From: CADCVW01 sp964251385
GTDB taxonomy: Bacteria > Pseudomonadota > Alphaproteobacteria > Sphingomonadales > Sphingomonadaceae
Reading direction: 5' to 3'
Assembly (NCBI GenBank): GCA_964251385.1
Contig: CAXUJK010000003.1
Span: 372,001-436,000, forward strand
Length of the DNA stretch: 64,000 nucleotides
The notes below the pieces were generated by a model that saw only the letters and a program-made list of their open reading frames with translations, did no database searches and was not told the origin of the DNA. Position numbers and translations under genes: made by a program. Shown one piece after another: positions 27,113 through 35,823 of this stretch (position 1 is its first letter; every line of letters starts with the position of its first letter).

Positions 27113-28338
27113 CCGCACGCCTCCACCGCCTCCCCAACGGTTTCACAGTTGCCGTCGACCCCATGCCCGGCGTCGAGTCGCTCGCCGTCGGCCTCTACGC
27201 GGACGTCGGCGCGCGTTCGGAACCCGCGCCCCTCGCCGGCCTTGCACACATGGTCGAACACATGGTGTTCAAAGGGACCGAAGGTCGGGACGCGCGCGCC
27301 ATCGCAGAGGCGGTCGAGGATGTCGGTGGATCGCTCAACGCGTGGACGGGCCGCGAACAAACCGTCTTTCATGCGCGTCTCCTGGCTGCCGACCTGGCGC
27401 TCGGCGTCGATCTCGTCGCCGACTTCGTGCGCGCGGCCCGGTTCGACGCGGACGAACTCGAGCAGGAGAAGGACGTGGTGCTGTCCGAACTCGGCGAGGC
27501 ACGCGACACGCCCGACGACATCATCTTCGACAATCTGAACGGGGCGGCGTTTCCGAAGCAGCCGCTCGGCAGCCCCGTGCTCGGCACCGAAGCCAGCATC
27601 GCCGCCATCGCCGCGCCCGATCTGCACGCCTGGATCGCGGACCAGTACCGCCCGTCCGGGCTCATCCTGGCCGCCGCCGGCAAGGTCGACGAGGACGCAT
27701 TGCTCAAGCTTGCGGAAAGCCGGTTCGGCGACCTTCCACCCGGCGCACCGCCCGCGTTCGCGCCCGCGACGTTCGCGTCCGGCACGCACCGTGACAGTCG
27801 CCGCTTCGACCAGGTGCACCTGGCGTTCGCGCATCCGGGGCTCCCCGCCGACCACCCCGACGGCCACGCGCTCGGCATGTTCAGCCAGGCCGCGGGCGGC
27901 GGCATGTCGTCGCGCTTGTTCCAGCAACTGCGCGAGGAGCGCGGACTCGCCTACTCTATCTACAGCTGGGCCAACGGCTATGCGGATACCGGCATGTTCG
28001 GCGTCTACTGCGCCGCCGACCATGCGCGAGCCGCGCAGGCGCAGGCGCTTGCCCATGACGTGCTCGCCGCGGTGGCGACCGACGTGACGGATGAGGAGGT
28101 CGAGCGCGCCCGCGCCCAGATGAAGGCGGGGCTGCTGATGGGGCTGGAATCCGTCCAGGCCCGCTGCGACCACCTCGCGCGAATGATCCAGCTCAAGGGG
28201 CGGGTCGTCACGCCAACCGAACTGACGCGCGACATCGACGGGGTCACGCGCGCCGACGTGCTGCGCGTCGGCGCGCAGGTGCTGAGCGGCCCGCGTGCTA
28301 CCGCGACCGTTGGCGGCAAGCTGGCGCGTGTTGCCTGA
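27109..28338 (+). CDS. M16 family zinc peptidase
   Basis: A protein of 409 residues. The inverted zinc motif HxxEH is in AHMVEHMVFKGT at about residue 45, with the third ligand glutamate about 75 residues later. The second M16 domain is present (SRLFQQLREERGLAYSIYSW). It is like the processing-peptidase beta/PqqF-type single-chain bacterial enzymes. There is no signal peptide, so it is probably cytosolic. It overlaps surf1 (ATGA) and the next gene. Confidence 0.93.
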   Translation: MTARLHRLPNGFTVAVDPMPGVESLAVGLYADVGARSEPAPLAGLAHMVEHMVFKGTEGRDARAIAEAVEDVGGSLNAWTGREQTVFHARLLAADLALGVDLVADFVRAARFDADELEQEKDVVLSELGEARDTPDDIIFDNLNGAAFPKQPLGSPVLGTEASIAAIAAPDLHAWIADQYRPSGLILAAAGKVDEDALLKLAESRFGDLPPGAPPAFAPATFASGTHRDSRRFDQVHLAFAHPGLPADHPDGHALGMFSQAAGGGMSSRLFQQLREERGLAYSIYSWANGYADTGMFGVYCAADHARAAQAQALAHDVLAAVATDVTDEEVERARAQMKAGLLMGLESVQARCDHLARMIQLKGRVVTPTELTRDIDGVTRADVLRVGAQVLSGPRATATVGGKLARVA

Positions 28339-29200
28339 CGCGAATACGACGCTGATCGCCGAGCCTTGGCCGGACCATGCGCTCCTCGACAGCGGCAACG
28401 GCCGCAAGCTTGAGCGCTACGGTCACGTCCGCGTGATCAGGCCGGAAGCGCAGGCGCTATGGGCACCCGCCGCACCTGTGTGGGAGGCCGATGCACAGTT
28501 TTTGCCGGGGTCGGACGAGGACGGCGGCGGGCGCTGGCAGGTCGACGGACCCGTGCCGAGCGCGGGATGGCCGCTCGGATGGGAAGACGTACGCTTCACC
28601 GCGCAGCTCACCCCGTTTCGTCACCTGGGCTTCTTCCCCGACATGGCCCCGCAATGGGCGTGGATGCGGGATCAGCTCGGCCCGGACACCGTAGCACTCA
28701 ACCTGTTCGGCTACACGGGCGTCGGTTCGCTTGCGCTAGCCGCAACGGGGGCGCGCGTCGTCCATGTCGATGCCTCCAAGAAGTCAGTCGAGGCAGCGAA
28801 AGCCAATGCCGCGCTGTCCGGCATGTCGGATCACCCCATCCGCTGGCTGGTCGACGATGCGACCAAGTTCGCGGCCCGCGAAGTGCGCCGCGGCCGCCGC
28901 TACGACGGCATCATTCTCGACCCGCCCAAATACGGGCGCGGGCCGGAAGGCGAGGTCTGGCGATTGGAAGAACATCTGCCAAGGCTGATCGCCGACTGCG
29001 TGCGGCTGCTCGACGACCGCTCCCGCTTCCTCGTCCTGACCGTCTACGCGGTGCGCATGAGCGCGCTCGCGATCGGCGAGCTTTTGCGTCAGGCGACCGC
29101 GCATCTGGGCGGACGCATCGAGATGGGCGACATGGCGGTGCGCGAGGCGGCGCGGGGGCTGCTGCTCCCGACCGCGATCTTCGCGAGGTGGAGCCGCTAG
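28328..29200 (+). CDS. Class I SAM-dependent methyltransferase (RlmI/K-like)
   Basis: A protein of about 290 residues. SAM-binding motif LFGYTGVGSLALAATGARVV, then VDDATKF, then the nucleobase-methylating motif DPPKYGRGP. This pattern belongs to rRNA cytosine/guanine methyltransferases of the RlmI/RlmK group, although the N-terminal PUA domain of RlmI is not obvious. No ATG is available; GTG at 28328 (or TTG at 28331) overlaps the end of the peptidase gene, so translation is probably coupled. Confidence 0.85.
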   Translation: MLPDANTTLIAEPWPDHALLDSGNGRKLERYGHVRVIRPEAQALWAPAAPVWEADAQFLPGSDEDGGGRWQVDGPVPSAGWPLGWEDVRFTAQLTPFRHLGFFPDMAPQWAWMRDQLGPDTVALNLFGYTGVGSLALAATGARVVHVDASKKSVEAAKANAALSGMSDHPIRWLVDDATKFAAREVRRGRRYDGIILDPPKYGRGPEGEVWRLEEHLPRLIADCVRLLDDRSRFLVLTVYAVRMSALAIGELLRQATAHLGGRIEMGDMAVREAARGLLLPTAIFARWSR

Positions 29201-29212
29201 TCGCGCCCAACT

Positions 29213-29848
29213 CTAATCCCTCAGGGCGCGGAGCGCCGCCCCGCCCGCGAACGGGATCGCCGCCGCGTACAGCAGCGACGTCGCGCCCAGCAGCTGCAGC
29301 GCGCCGCCCGCGTCGGGCCTGAGCGCGCCCGCGCCGAAGATCAGCAACGGCACGGCGAGCGGGAGCACGAGCAGCCCGGCGAGCGCGGACGCGCTCCGCA
29401 GGCCCGCGGTCAGCGCGGCGGCGAGCACGCCCAGCGCGGCAAGCCCCGGCGTTCCGATCGCCAGCCCCGCGAGCAGCCGGGCAAGTTGTTCACCGCTCAG
29501 CTGAAGCAGCGCCGCCGCGGGCAGCGTCGCGGCGAGCAGCGGAATCGCGAAGCTCAGCCAGTGCGCGGCGATCTTGATCGCGATCGTCGTCTCGGACGCG
29601 ATCCCGCGCAGCGCCATCTGGTCGAGCACGCCGTCCGCCCGATCGGGCTCGACGAGCCTGTCGACGGGGAGCAGCGCCGCCAGCAACGCCGCCACCCACA
29701 ACGCCCCTCCGCCGACGCCGCGCAACGCGGCGCCGTCCGGCCCGATCGCGAACGGGAACAGAGTCGCGACGAGCAGGAAGAAGGCGAGCGGCAGCGCATA
29801 CTGCCCGCCGCCGAACGCCAGGCGCAGCTCGCGCCGCAACAGGATCAC
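29213..29848 (-). CDS. ccmB: Heme exporter protein B
   Basis: Membrane subunit of the CcmAB transporter in cytochrome c maturation system I. A protein of 211 residues with six hydrophobic helices. The N-terminal LLRRELRLAFGGGQYALPLA and the middle LVEPDRADGVLDQMAL are typical. GTG at 29848 overlaps the ccmA stop (GTGA). No further ccm genes follow in the window. Confidence 0.92.
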   Translation of the reverse strand: MILLRRELRLAFGGGQYALPLAFFLLVATLFPFAIGPDGAALRGVGGGALWVAALLAALLPVDRLVEPDRADGVLDQMALRGIASETTIAIKIAAHWLSFAIPLLAATLPAAALLQLSGEQLARLLAGLAIGTPGLAALGVLAAALTAGLRSASALAGLLVLPLAVPLLIFGAGALRPDAGGALQLLGATSLLYAAAIPFAGGAALRALRD

Positions 29849-30393
29849 GAGCTCAGCCGGATCGACGCCGCATCGGGCATCGTCAGCGGCTGATGCGACG
29901 CGGCGAGCACCGCGCCGCCCGCATCGCGGTGCCGCGCGATCGCGGCGTCGAGCAGCGCGCAGCTCGCCGCATCGAGGCCGTTCGACGGTTCGTCCAGCAG
30001 CCACAAGGCGGCCCCGCTGGAGATCGCGCGCGCAAGACCGGCGCGCTTGCGCTGGCCGGTCGACAGCATGGAGACGGGAACGTCGGCAAGGTCGCCCAGG
30101 GCCATCGCGGTCATGCCCGCCGCGGCGCCGCCGTCGTCGAGCCGTGCCCAGAAGCGCAGGGCCGCGCCCAGCGCCAGCCGACGATCCAGCGACAAGCCCT
30201 CGTCCGCCAACGCTACCGTCGTCCGTGCGCAAGTTCCGGCCGTCGGGCGCAGCAGCCCTGCCGCGATGCGTAGCAGGCTCGACTTGCCCGCGCCGTTCGG
30301 GCCCGTGACGACCGCCGCCGCGCCCGGCCGCAGCACCAGGTCGACCCCTTCGAACAGCAAGCGCCCGCCGCGCACGCAAGCGATGCCGCGCAA
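29845..30393 (-). CDS. ccmA: Heme ABC exporter ATP-binding protein
   Basis: ATPase of the CcmAB complex, 182 residues, short as usual for CcmA. Walker A is VTGPNGAGKSSLLRI, the signature LSTGQRKRAGLARA, and Walker B ALWLLDEPSNGLD. The likely start is a TTG at 30393, in line with the family N-terminus; no ATG is available. It is translationally coupled to ccmB and lies 28 bases downstream of the zincin gene. Confidence 0.92.
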   Translation of the reverse strand: MRGIACVRGGRLLFEGVDLVLRPGAAAVVTGPNGAGKSSLLRIAAGLLRPTAGTCARTTVALADEGLSLDRRLALGAALRFWARLDDGGAAAGMTAMALGDLADVPVSMLSTGQRKRAGLARAISSGAALWLLDEPSNGLDAASCALLDAAIARHRDAGGAVLAASHQPLTMPDAASIRLSS

Positions 30394-30421
30394 GGTCAGC
30401 GGCGCTCCGGTCCGCGCGACG

Positions 30422-30814
30422 TCAGTCAGCCGCGGCCTCCAGGCCGTGCATGTCGGCGTCCGACAATCCGAAATGATGTCCCGCCTCGTGCACCAGCACG
30501 TGCGTGATCAGGTCTTCCAGCGCGACATCGGTCTCGATCCACTCGTCGAGCAGCGGACGGCGGTACAGGTGGATCGTGTCGGGCATCGTGCCGCTCTCCA
30601 CCGACGACTTTTCGGTGATCGATCGGCCCGTATAGAGCCCGGTCAGCTCGAACGCATCCTCGATGCCGAATTCGGCCAGCACGTCGTCTTCGGCGAACTC
30701 CTCGACGCGCAGGACCACGCCGCTCAGCAGCGCGCCGAACGGCGGCGGCAGCGCGGCGATCGCGGCGCGGGCGAGCGCCTCGATGACGGCGGCGTCGGGA
30801 GCGAAGCTCTGCAT
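30422..30814 (-). CDS. Small zincin-like metallopeptidase family protein
   Basis: A protein of 130 residues of the short single-domain zincin family (formerly DUF1025). Zinc motif HEAGHHFGLSD is at the C-terminal end, with the preceding acidic helix ALEDLITHVLV. The function of the family is unsettled. ATG at 30814 was chosen; the ATG at 30862 would overlap the divergent dehydratase start. Confidence 0.88.
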   Translation of the reverse strand: MQSFAPDAAVIEALARAAIAALPPPFGALLSGVVLRVEEFAEDDVLAEFGIEDAFELTGLYTGRSITEKSSVESGTMPDTIHLYRRPLLDEWIETDVALEDLITHVLVHEAGHHFGLSDADMHGLEAAAD

Positions 30815-30860
30815 GGGCCGCGTGTCTGGACGAAAGCGCGCGCGCACGCCAGACGGGGTC

Positions 30861-31169
30861 ATGACCCCGCTCGACCCGCATGCGCGCGAAGCCGCGATGG
30901 CCGCGATCCCGCGATGGACCTACGATGCGTCCCGCAACGCCCTCGTCCGCACGTTCCGCTTCGCCGATTTCGTCGCGGCGTTCGGCTTCATGACCCGGGT
31001 CGCGCTGCTTGCCGAGCGCGCGGACCATCATCCGGAATGGTGCAACGTGTGGAACCGCGTCGACGTCGCGCTCACCACGCACGACGCGGGGGGCGTCACA
31101 AGCCGGGACATCGCGCTGGCGACCGCGATCGACGCGCTCGGCTTACCCTCGATCGCGTCCTTGCCCTGA
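30861..31169 (+). CDS. 4a-hydroxytetrahydrobiopterin dehydratase
   Basis: Pterin-4a-carbinolamine dehydratase, 102 residues, which regenerates pterin cofactor. Signature ADHHPEWCNVWNRVDVALTT contains the catalytic histidine cluster, and FADFVAAFGFMTRVALLAE is the preceding helix. It is the last clear housekeeping gene before the tRNA and integrase. Confidence 0.93.
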   Translation: MTPLDPHAREAAMAAIPRWTYDASRNALVRTFRFADFVAAFGFMTRVALLAERADHHPEWCNVWNRVDVALTTHDAGGVTSRDIALATAIDALGLPSIASLP

Positions 31170-31213
31170 CCGTCCGCCTTCGACTACAGCCCGCCGCTTC
31201 CAGGACGAAGGAC

Positions 31214-31304
31214 GGAGCGGTGGCCGAGTGGTCGATGGCGCACGCCTGGAAAGTGTGTAAGGGTTAATAGCTCTTCGAGGGTTCGAATCCCTCCCGCTCC
31301 GCCA
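31214..31304 (+). tRNA. tRNA-Ser (anticodon GGA)
   Basis: A 91-base class II tRNA with encoded CCA. The acceptor stem GGAGCGG (31214-31220) pairs with CCGCTCC (31294-31300). Anticodon GGA is at 31248-31250. A long variable arm follows (about 31257-31277), and the T arm is GAGGGTTCGAATCCCTC. The integrase gene begins 167 bases later in the same direction, marking the tRNA 3' end as the island attachment site. Confidence 0.97.
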
Positions 31305-31310
31305 AAAACC

Positions 31311-31402
31311 CGTCCGAGCCAATCCGAAGGCGTCTGACACCGTCCGAAGGTCATTGATAACGCTTCGTTTTCTCGATAACCTCTGTCCGAGGGCGTCCGA
31401 GA
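31311..31402 (+). repeat. Short direct repeats between tRNA-Ser and integrase
   Basis: The motif TCCGARG or a close form occurs five times between about 31313 and 31400. A separate run of three GGGGGTA motifs lies at about 31429-31468. Repeats at this position resemble arm-type binding sites of tyrosine integrases; that role is inferred. Confidence 0.45.
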
Positions 31403-31471
31403 GAGGCCGCCTGCAGCCGAACGCTCATGGGGGTATTCCGGGGGTAGCGGTAGGCGATTCTGGGGGTAGCG

Positions 31472-32789
31472 ATGCTGACGGAGAAGGCGGTGCTCGCGGC
31501 GACGCCCCGGGACCGGGACTACAAGGTCGCCGACGCGGGCGGCCTGCACCTCCTGGTCACGAAGGCCGGTGCCCGGAGCTGGCGCTACAAGTATCGGTTC
31601 GGCGGCAAGGAGAAGCTGCTCGTCATCGGCAGGCACCCTGCCGTCAGCCTCAAGTCGGCGCGCCTCGCGCGCGACGAGGCCAAGAAGACTCTGGCGCAGG
31701 GGCGCGATCCGGCGCTGGAGGCTAGGCGGGTCAAGCTGGTCGGCGCGGGTCGCGAGGAGGAGACCTTCGAGCAGGTCGCGCGCCGTTGGCATGAGGCGCA
31801 GAAGGCGCGCTGGAAACCGGTGCATGCGGACGACGTGATCGAATCGCTCGAGCGCGACCTCTTCCCGGTCATCGGCGCATACCCGATCACTCAGATCGAC
31901 GAGCCGCTCTTGCTCGCCGCCTTGCGCAAGGTGGAGGACAGGGGTGCGATCGAAACCGCGCGGCGGCTGCGCCAGCGCGCTGAGCGCATCTTCAAGCTGG
32001 CCCGAGCTGGTGGCGCCGGCAACGCGAACCCGGCCGTCGACGTGAAGGAGGCGATGAAGCCACTCCCGAAGAAGAAGCGACGCCCGGCGATCACCGAACT
32101 GCCGAAGCTGCGCAAGCTGACGGCGGAGGTGGACCAGGCGGCGGCGTCGCCGGTGACCAGGCTGGCCTCGCGCTTCCTGGCGCTCACCGCGCAGCGCCCC
32201 GGCATGGTCCAGCGCTTGCCCTGGGCTGAGATCGAGGGGGTGGACTGGGACAGGCCGGACCAACCCTCGCCCGGTGCCGTATGGCACGTGCCGTCCGAGT
32301 TCATGAAGCTAGAGTTCGAGCGGCGCGACGACGACGAGTGGGACCATTATGTGCCGTTGCAGCCGCAGGCGGTCGAAGTGCTGCATATCGTTCGGCGGCT
32401 CACCGGACGCGGGCCGATGGTTTTTCCTTCGAACAGGAGCGCCCACGACCCGATGAGCGCGAACGCCGTCGGCTACCTATACAACCGCATCGGCTACAAG
32501 GGGCGTCCACGTTCCGCATGGTTGGCGGAGCGCCTTCTCCACGATCATGAACGGGCTGGTCGAGCGTGCGCAGCCCGGCGCAGACCGGCTCCTGATCGAT
32601 CGTCTGATCATCGACCTGATGCTGGCCCATGTTCCCGCAGGCATGAGCGAGACCGAGTTCCGCTACAATCGGAACCGCTACATGGAGCGCAGGCGGGAGA
32701 TCGCGTGCGGCTGGGCCGATCTTCTCATAGAAGGGGCCGCTTCCGCGGCGACGCTGCTGGAAGGCCGCAGGAGAAGCCAGCTCAAGTAG
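31472..32789 (+). pseudogene. P4-type tyrosine integrase, frameshifted
   Basis: Site-specific recombinase of the DUF4102/P4 integrase family. The N-terminal arm-binding domain reads LTEKAVLAATPRDRDYKVAD and GGKEKLLVIGRHPAVSL; the core-binding domain follows. The first catalytic arginine is in TAQRPGMVQRLPW. After GYKGR (codon at 32504) an extra C at about 32507 shifts the frame, so the reading frame ends wrongly at 32815. Skipping that base restores HVPHGWRSAFSTIMN and, to 32789, AHVPAGMSETEFRYNRNRYM, which carry the catalytic His, Arg and Tyr. The gene is therefore probably inactive unless the base is a sequencing error. Confidence 0.9.
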
Positions 32790-32861
32790 ATCGGCATGCA
32801 GCACGCAGAGCTTGATGGCGGTTCGCGCCATTGATGGCGATCACGTCCATGCCTTGGTTCA

Positions 32862-33128
32862 TCAGGTCGGGGGCGCGCGCGGCGAGTTTGTAGGTGGACG
32901 CGTGACGCGCTTGGCGTCGGGCGCGCTTGCGCCTGCAGGCTGCGTCCTGCCGGATTGGGTCGCGGCGGGACGGACGGCGTCTTGTTTTCCTGCCTCTGGG
33001 GCTGCTTCCGCACGACCGAGGCCGAAGGCCAGCACCACAAGCGCCACGATGACCAGACCGTAGAGGAGGACCGCGGCGTTGCGCGTCCAGTTGTAGGTTG
33101 CCGATGTCGTGATCCGGTGGTGCAGCAT
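32862..33128 (-). CDS. Hypothetical one-helix protein divergent from TetR
   Basis: An 88-residue frame with an ATG start. It has an N-terminal polar stretch (LHHRITTSATYNWTRN), one strong membrane helix (AAVLLYGLVIVALVVLAFGLG), then an Ala/Pro/Thr-rich tail. There is no known domain, and the tail may be a truncation product. It is divergent from tetR and its upstream region contains the palindromic site, so it may be the regulated target. Support is moderate. Confidence 0.45.
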   Translation of the reverse strand: MLHHRITTSATYNWTRNAAVLLYGLVIVALVVLAFGLGRAEAAPEAGKQDAVRPAATQSGRTQPAGASAPDAKRVTRPPTNSPRAPPT

Positions 33129-33160
33129 CGTCGAGCTCCCTTATATGGCGATCACCCTAG

Positions 33161-33176
33161 TATGGCGAACGCCATA
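33161..33176. promoter_or_regulatory. Palindromic operator candidate for the TetR regulator
   Basis: A perfect 7-bp inverted repeat with a 2-base spacer, TATGGCG-AA-CGCCATA, lies 33 bases upstream of tetR and just upstream of the divergent small gene. A second half-site-like ATATGGCGA lies at about 33143-33151. Size, symmetry and position fit a TetR-family operator controlling both genes. Confidence 0.65.
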
Positions 33177-33208
33177 GCGTTGTCAAGCGGGGCATGGTAT
33201 GTCGGGGC

Positions 33209-33790
33209 ATGACGCGTAAAACCGATGCCCGGGATCGAGCCATCGCCACCGCCATGCGACTGTTCCGCATACAAGGGTACACGGCGACCGGATTGACCCA
33301 GATTCTCGTGGAAAGCGGTGCGCCTAAGGGGTCGTTCTACTTTCACTTTCCGCGAGGAAAGGCGCAGCTCGCCGAGCAAGCCATCGATCAGTATGTCGCA
33401 AGCAGAATGGACGTCCTCGAACGCATTTCAGCGGAGACGGTCGGGAACGCTCCGGAATTTATCAATCGACTATTCGACGCCTTCGCCGCCGACATGGTCG
33501 CTTCGGACTTCCAGTACGGATGCCTCATGCAGAACCTCGCGAACGAGCTTCCCGCGCTCGACGCCGATCTGACCGAACGGATAGCGCGCGGGTTCGCGGA
33601 CTCGACCGAGGCTGTGGCTGCGCACTTCAGGAATTGCGGGTTCGATGCGGCGCGGGCATCCTCCACCGCGGCTGCTCTGGTTGCCGCCCTTGAAGGTGCA
33701 AGAACGATTGCTCGCCTGGAACGCACTCCAGCTGTCTTTCAGGCGCTTGCGGATGTGAGCGCCCAACGGTGGGCATCGGGTTCTACCTGA
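33209..33790 (+). CDS. TetR family transcriptional regulator (LmrA/YxaF-like)
   Basis: A protein of 193 residues. The N-terminal HTH reads AIATAMRLFRIQGYTATGLTQ then SGAPKGSFYFHFPRGKAQLA, the classic TetR helix-turn-helix. The C-terminal domain (FQYGCLMQNLANELPALD and ALVAALEGARTIARLER) fits the LmrA/YxaF group that controls efflux or quinone/flavonoid stress genes. ATG at 33209 was chosen over the ATG at 33194. Confidence 0.9.
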   Translation: MTRKTDARDRAIATAMRLFRIQGYTATGLTQILVESGAPKGSFYFHFPRGKAQLAEQAIDQYVASRMDVLERISAETVGNAPEFINRLFDAFAADMVASDFQYGCLMQNLANELPALDADLTERIARGFADSTEAVAAHFRNCGFDAARASSTAAALVAALEGARTIARLERTPAVFQALADVSAQRWASGST

Positions 33791-34050
33791 GTCAACGTCG
33801 TCGCTTAGCCGTGGCTTGCACGCGCTGCTCAAGGAAAGCTGTAGCGGCAGTGGCTTGGAAGGATCGTTTGCGGACCTATGCCCCTCGCGGCAGCAACGAC
33901 CCGTTCCCGGACATTCAGGACGGCTTGAGGCGTTATCGAAACCGGTTGCTCGTTCACGTATGTCGTCGAGCTGGCCGGGGCACCGATGAACGATCCGGTG
34001 CGACGATCATTCTAAGCCGACGACCTCGTCCCGATGCGGAGCAACCAAAC

Positions 34051-34824
34051 ATGAAGACCAGCGGCAATACGATCCTGATGACCGGCGGAGGCAGCGGCAT
34101 CGGCGAAGCGCTGGCCCACCGCTTCCACGATCGCGGCGATACCGTCATCATCGTCGGCCGTCGCCGGGAGGCCCTCCAGCAAGCGGCCGCGGGGCGCGAT
34201 CGCATCCACACCATGACGCTCGACGTCGAGGACACCGCGGCAGTCGACGCATTCGCCAAGAAGGTCGTAGCCGACTTCCCGTCGCTGAACGTGCTCTTCA
34301 ACAACGCCGGCATCATGAAGTTCGAGAACCTGACGAGCCGGCGCGACCTAGCCGATGCCGAAGCGACGCTCGCAATCAACATCCTCGGCCCGATCCGGCT
34401 GACGAACGCGTTGGTCGATCATCTGACGGGCCAGCCCGACGCCGCGATCGTCACGGTGACCTCGGGTCTGGCCTTTGTGCCGCTGGTGGCGGCGCCGACC
34501 TATTCGGCGAGCAAGGCGGCGATCCACTCCTATACCGTCTCGTTGCGGACCCAGCTGGCGGGCAAGGTCGAAGTGATCGAGCTGGCGCCGCCGGGCGTGC
34601 AGACCGATCTCACGCCGGGACAGGCGAACCGCCCCGGCTACATGCCGCTCGAGGCCTTCGCCGACGCTGTCGCCGCGCAATTCGCCCAGCAACCGACGCC
34701 GCGCGAAATCCTGGTCGACGAGGTGCAGTTCCTGCGCCAAGCCGAGCGCGAGGGGAGGTTCGATGAGACGTTGAAGACGCTGACGGAGCGCGCCGCGAAG
34801 CAGCGTGAGGCAGGCGGTCAGTAG
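34051..34824 (+). CDS. SDR family oxidoreductase, DltE-like
   Basis: A protein of 257 residues. NAD(P)-binding motif TGGGSGIGEALAHRF, then NNAGIM. The catalytic serine lies in TVTSGLAFVPL and YSASKAAIH carries Y-x-x-x-K. It resembles the DltE/YciK-like branch of uncharacterised oxidoreductases. The ATG at 34051 is the natural start, since the frame extends upstream without similarity. It lies 260 bases after tetR on the same strand and may be under its control. Confidence 0.9.
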   Translation: MKTSGNTILMTGGGSGIGEALAHRFHDRGDTVIIVGRRREALQQAAAGRDRIHTMTLDVEDTAAVDAFAKKVVADFPSLNVLFNNAGIMKFENLTSRRDLADAEATLAINILGPIRLTNALVDHLTGQPDAAIVTVTSGLAFVPLVAAPTYSASKAAIHSYTVSLRTQLAGKVEVIELAPPGVQTDLTPGQANRPGYMPLEAFADAVAAQFAQQPTPREILVDEVQFLRQAEREGRFDETLKTLTERAAKQREAGGQ

Positions 34825-35028
34825 CCTGAGTTGCAGAGCGTCGGCTAGCAGAGCCTATCTGACCCACAGTCAGCCGTTCAAGGTCGCTGGGCTGCTTCCT
34901 GAACTCGGACGTTCGTTCAGCTGCGTTCCAATGCCGGGATGGGCCGAGAGCGGACGGGCAGCCGTTATTCTAGATAAGGAAAAGCGGATTCGCTCGGGAG
35001 CGAGGCACACCGACATACCCCGACATGC

Positions 35029-35823
35029 TTAAGGATCGGCAACCTTCCGCATCGTCGCGGCGGGCAATCTCGAATGGGAATCCACAGCGGACTGACTGGG
35101 CCGCGGCCTGTTATAATTATTGGTGCAAGATGTTCTTGCGCTGGTCGGAACCTCAAGCGGCGTGGACGGGTCAGAAGCCGACGGAATGCCCGCCAACAGT
35201 GTGGGCGCAAAAAGCTGGTCCGTGTCGCGTCCGGTCGGTTCGTCTGTATCCACGTTGGTGGCGGTCACGGTGACGGGACCTCGGTTGTAGGCAAATCCTG
35301 CGGACCAGTCCCACTTCGTGCGCGTTAGGTTGAACGACCCGCGCTCCCAACCCGCGTGCGCAACCAGAGAGAGCGTTTCAGCGCGCAGTGGAATGCTGGC
35401 GTCGGCTGATAGGTGAAGGTCGTCGCGAGCGAGGTTGCGTAGGCTGGGAGCGTAGGCGGCCGCGACGGACACTACGACGCCGCCAACGGAGCGCGTGGCA
35501 ATGCCGTAAAGTTCACCATAGTCGGCGTTCAACAAAGACGGGTAGAGGTAGGCGCGCGCGCCCAGCACCAGCTCCGTGTCGCCCGCCTGTCCGGTCCAGC
35601 CCGCGCCCAGATCGATTTCGGCCGAACCCGACCGGCGGGGAAGGCTGGACATCCAGGCTTCAACGAACGCGCCGGATCGGTGCGCGGCCGAGACACCGGC
35701 CTGCACCGCGGGCCGACCGGCGGACAGCGACGCGCCGCGAAAGCGATAGTCGCTGACGATATCTAGGTTGGCCGACACGTCGAGCACGGGGCCCGCGGCG
35801 GCGAGAAGGAGAACCCCGATCAT
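35029..35823 (-). CDS. TorF-like outer membrane porin, C-terminus probably frameshifted
   Basis: A frame of 264 residues with a short signal peptide (MIGVLLLAAAGPVLD) and then beta-barrel repeats starting NLDIVSDYRFRGASLS, the start of the TorF/Gcw_chp putative porin family. The amphipathic strand pattern holds to about VTVTATNVDTDEPTGRDTDQ. After that the frame reads Pro/Ser-rich non-barrel sequence to 35029. Another frame at 35171-35200 reads TVGGHSVGF then stop (TGA at 35171-35173), an ideal barrel end with terminal Phe, so a small indel near 35195-35215 is likely. The ATG start overlaps the stop of the upstream GGDEF-EAL gene. Confidence 0.7.
   Translation of the reverse strand: MIGVLLLAAAGPVLDVSANLDIVSDYRFRGASLSAGRPAVQAGVSAAHRSGAFVEAWMSSLPRRSGSAEIDLGAGWTGQAGDTELVLGARAYLYPSLLNADYGELYGIATRSVGGVVVSVAAAYAPSLRNLARDDLHLSADASIPLRAETLSLVAHAGWERGSFNLTRTKWDWSAGFAYNRGPVTVTATNVDTDEPTGRDTDQLFAPTLLAGIPSASDPSTPLEVPTSARTSCTNNYNRPRPSQSAVDSHSRLPAATMRKVADP

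Noticed and set aside
33791..34050. Possible gene fragment between tetR and the SDR gene (short frame ending before 34020)
   Set aside because: Only about 25 codons are open after a stop, with no family match; not distinguishable from chance in GC-rich DNA.
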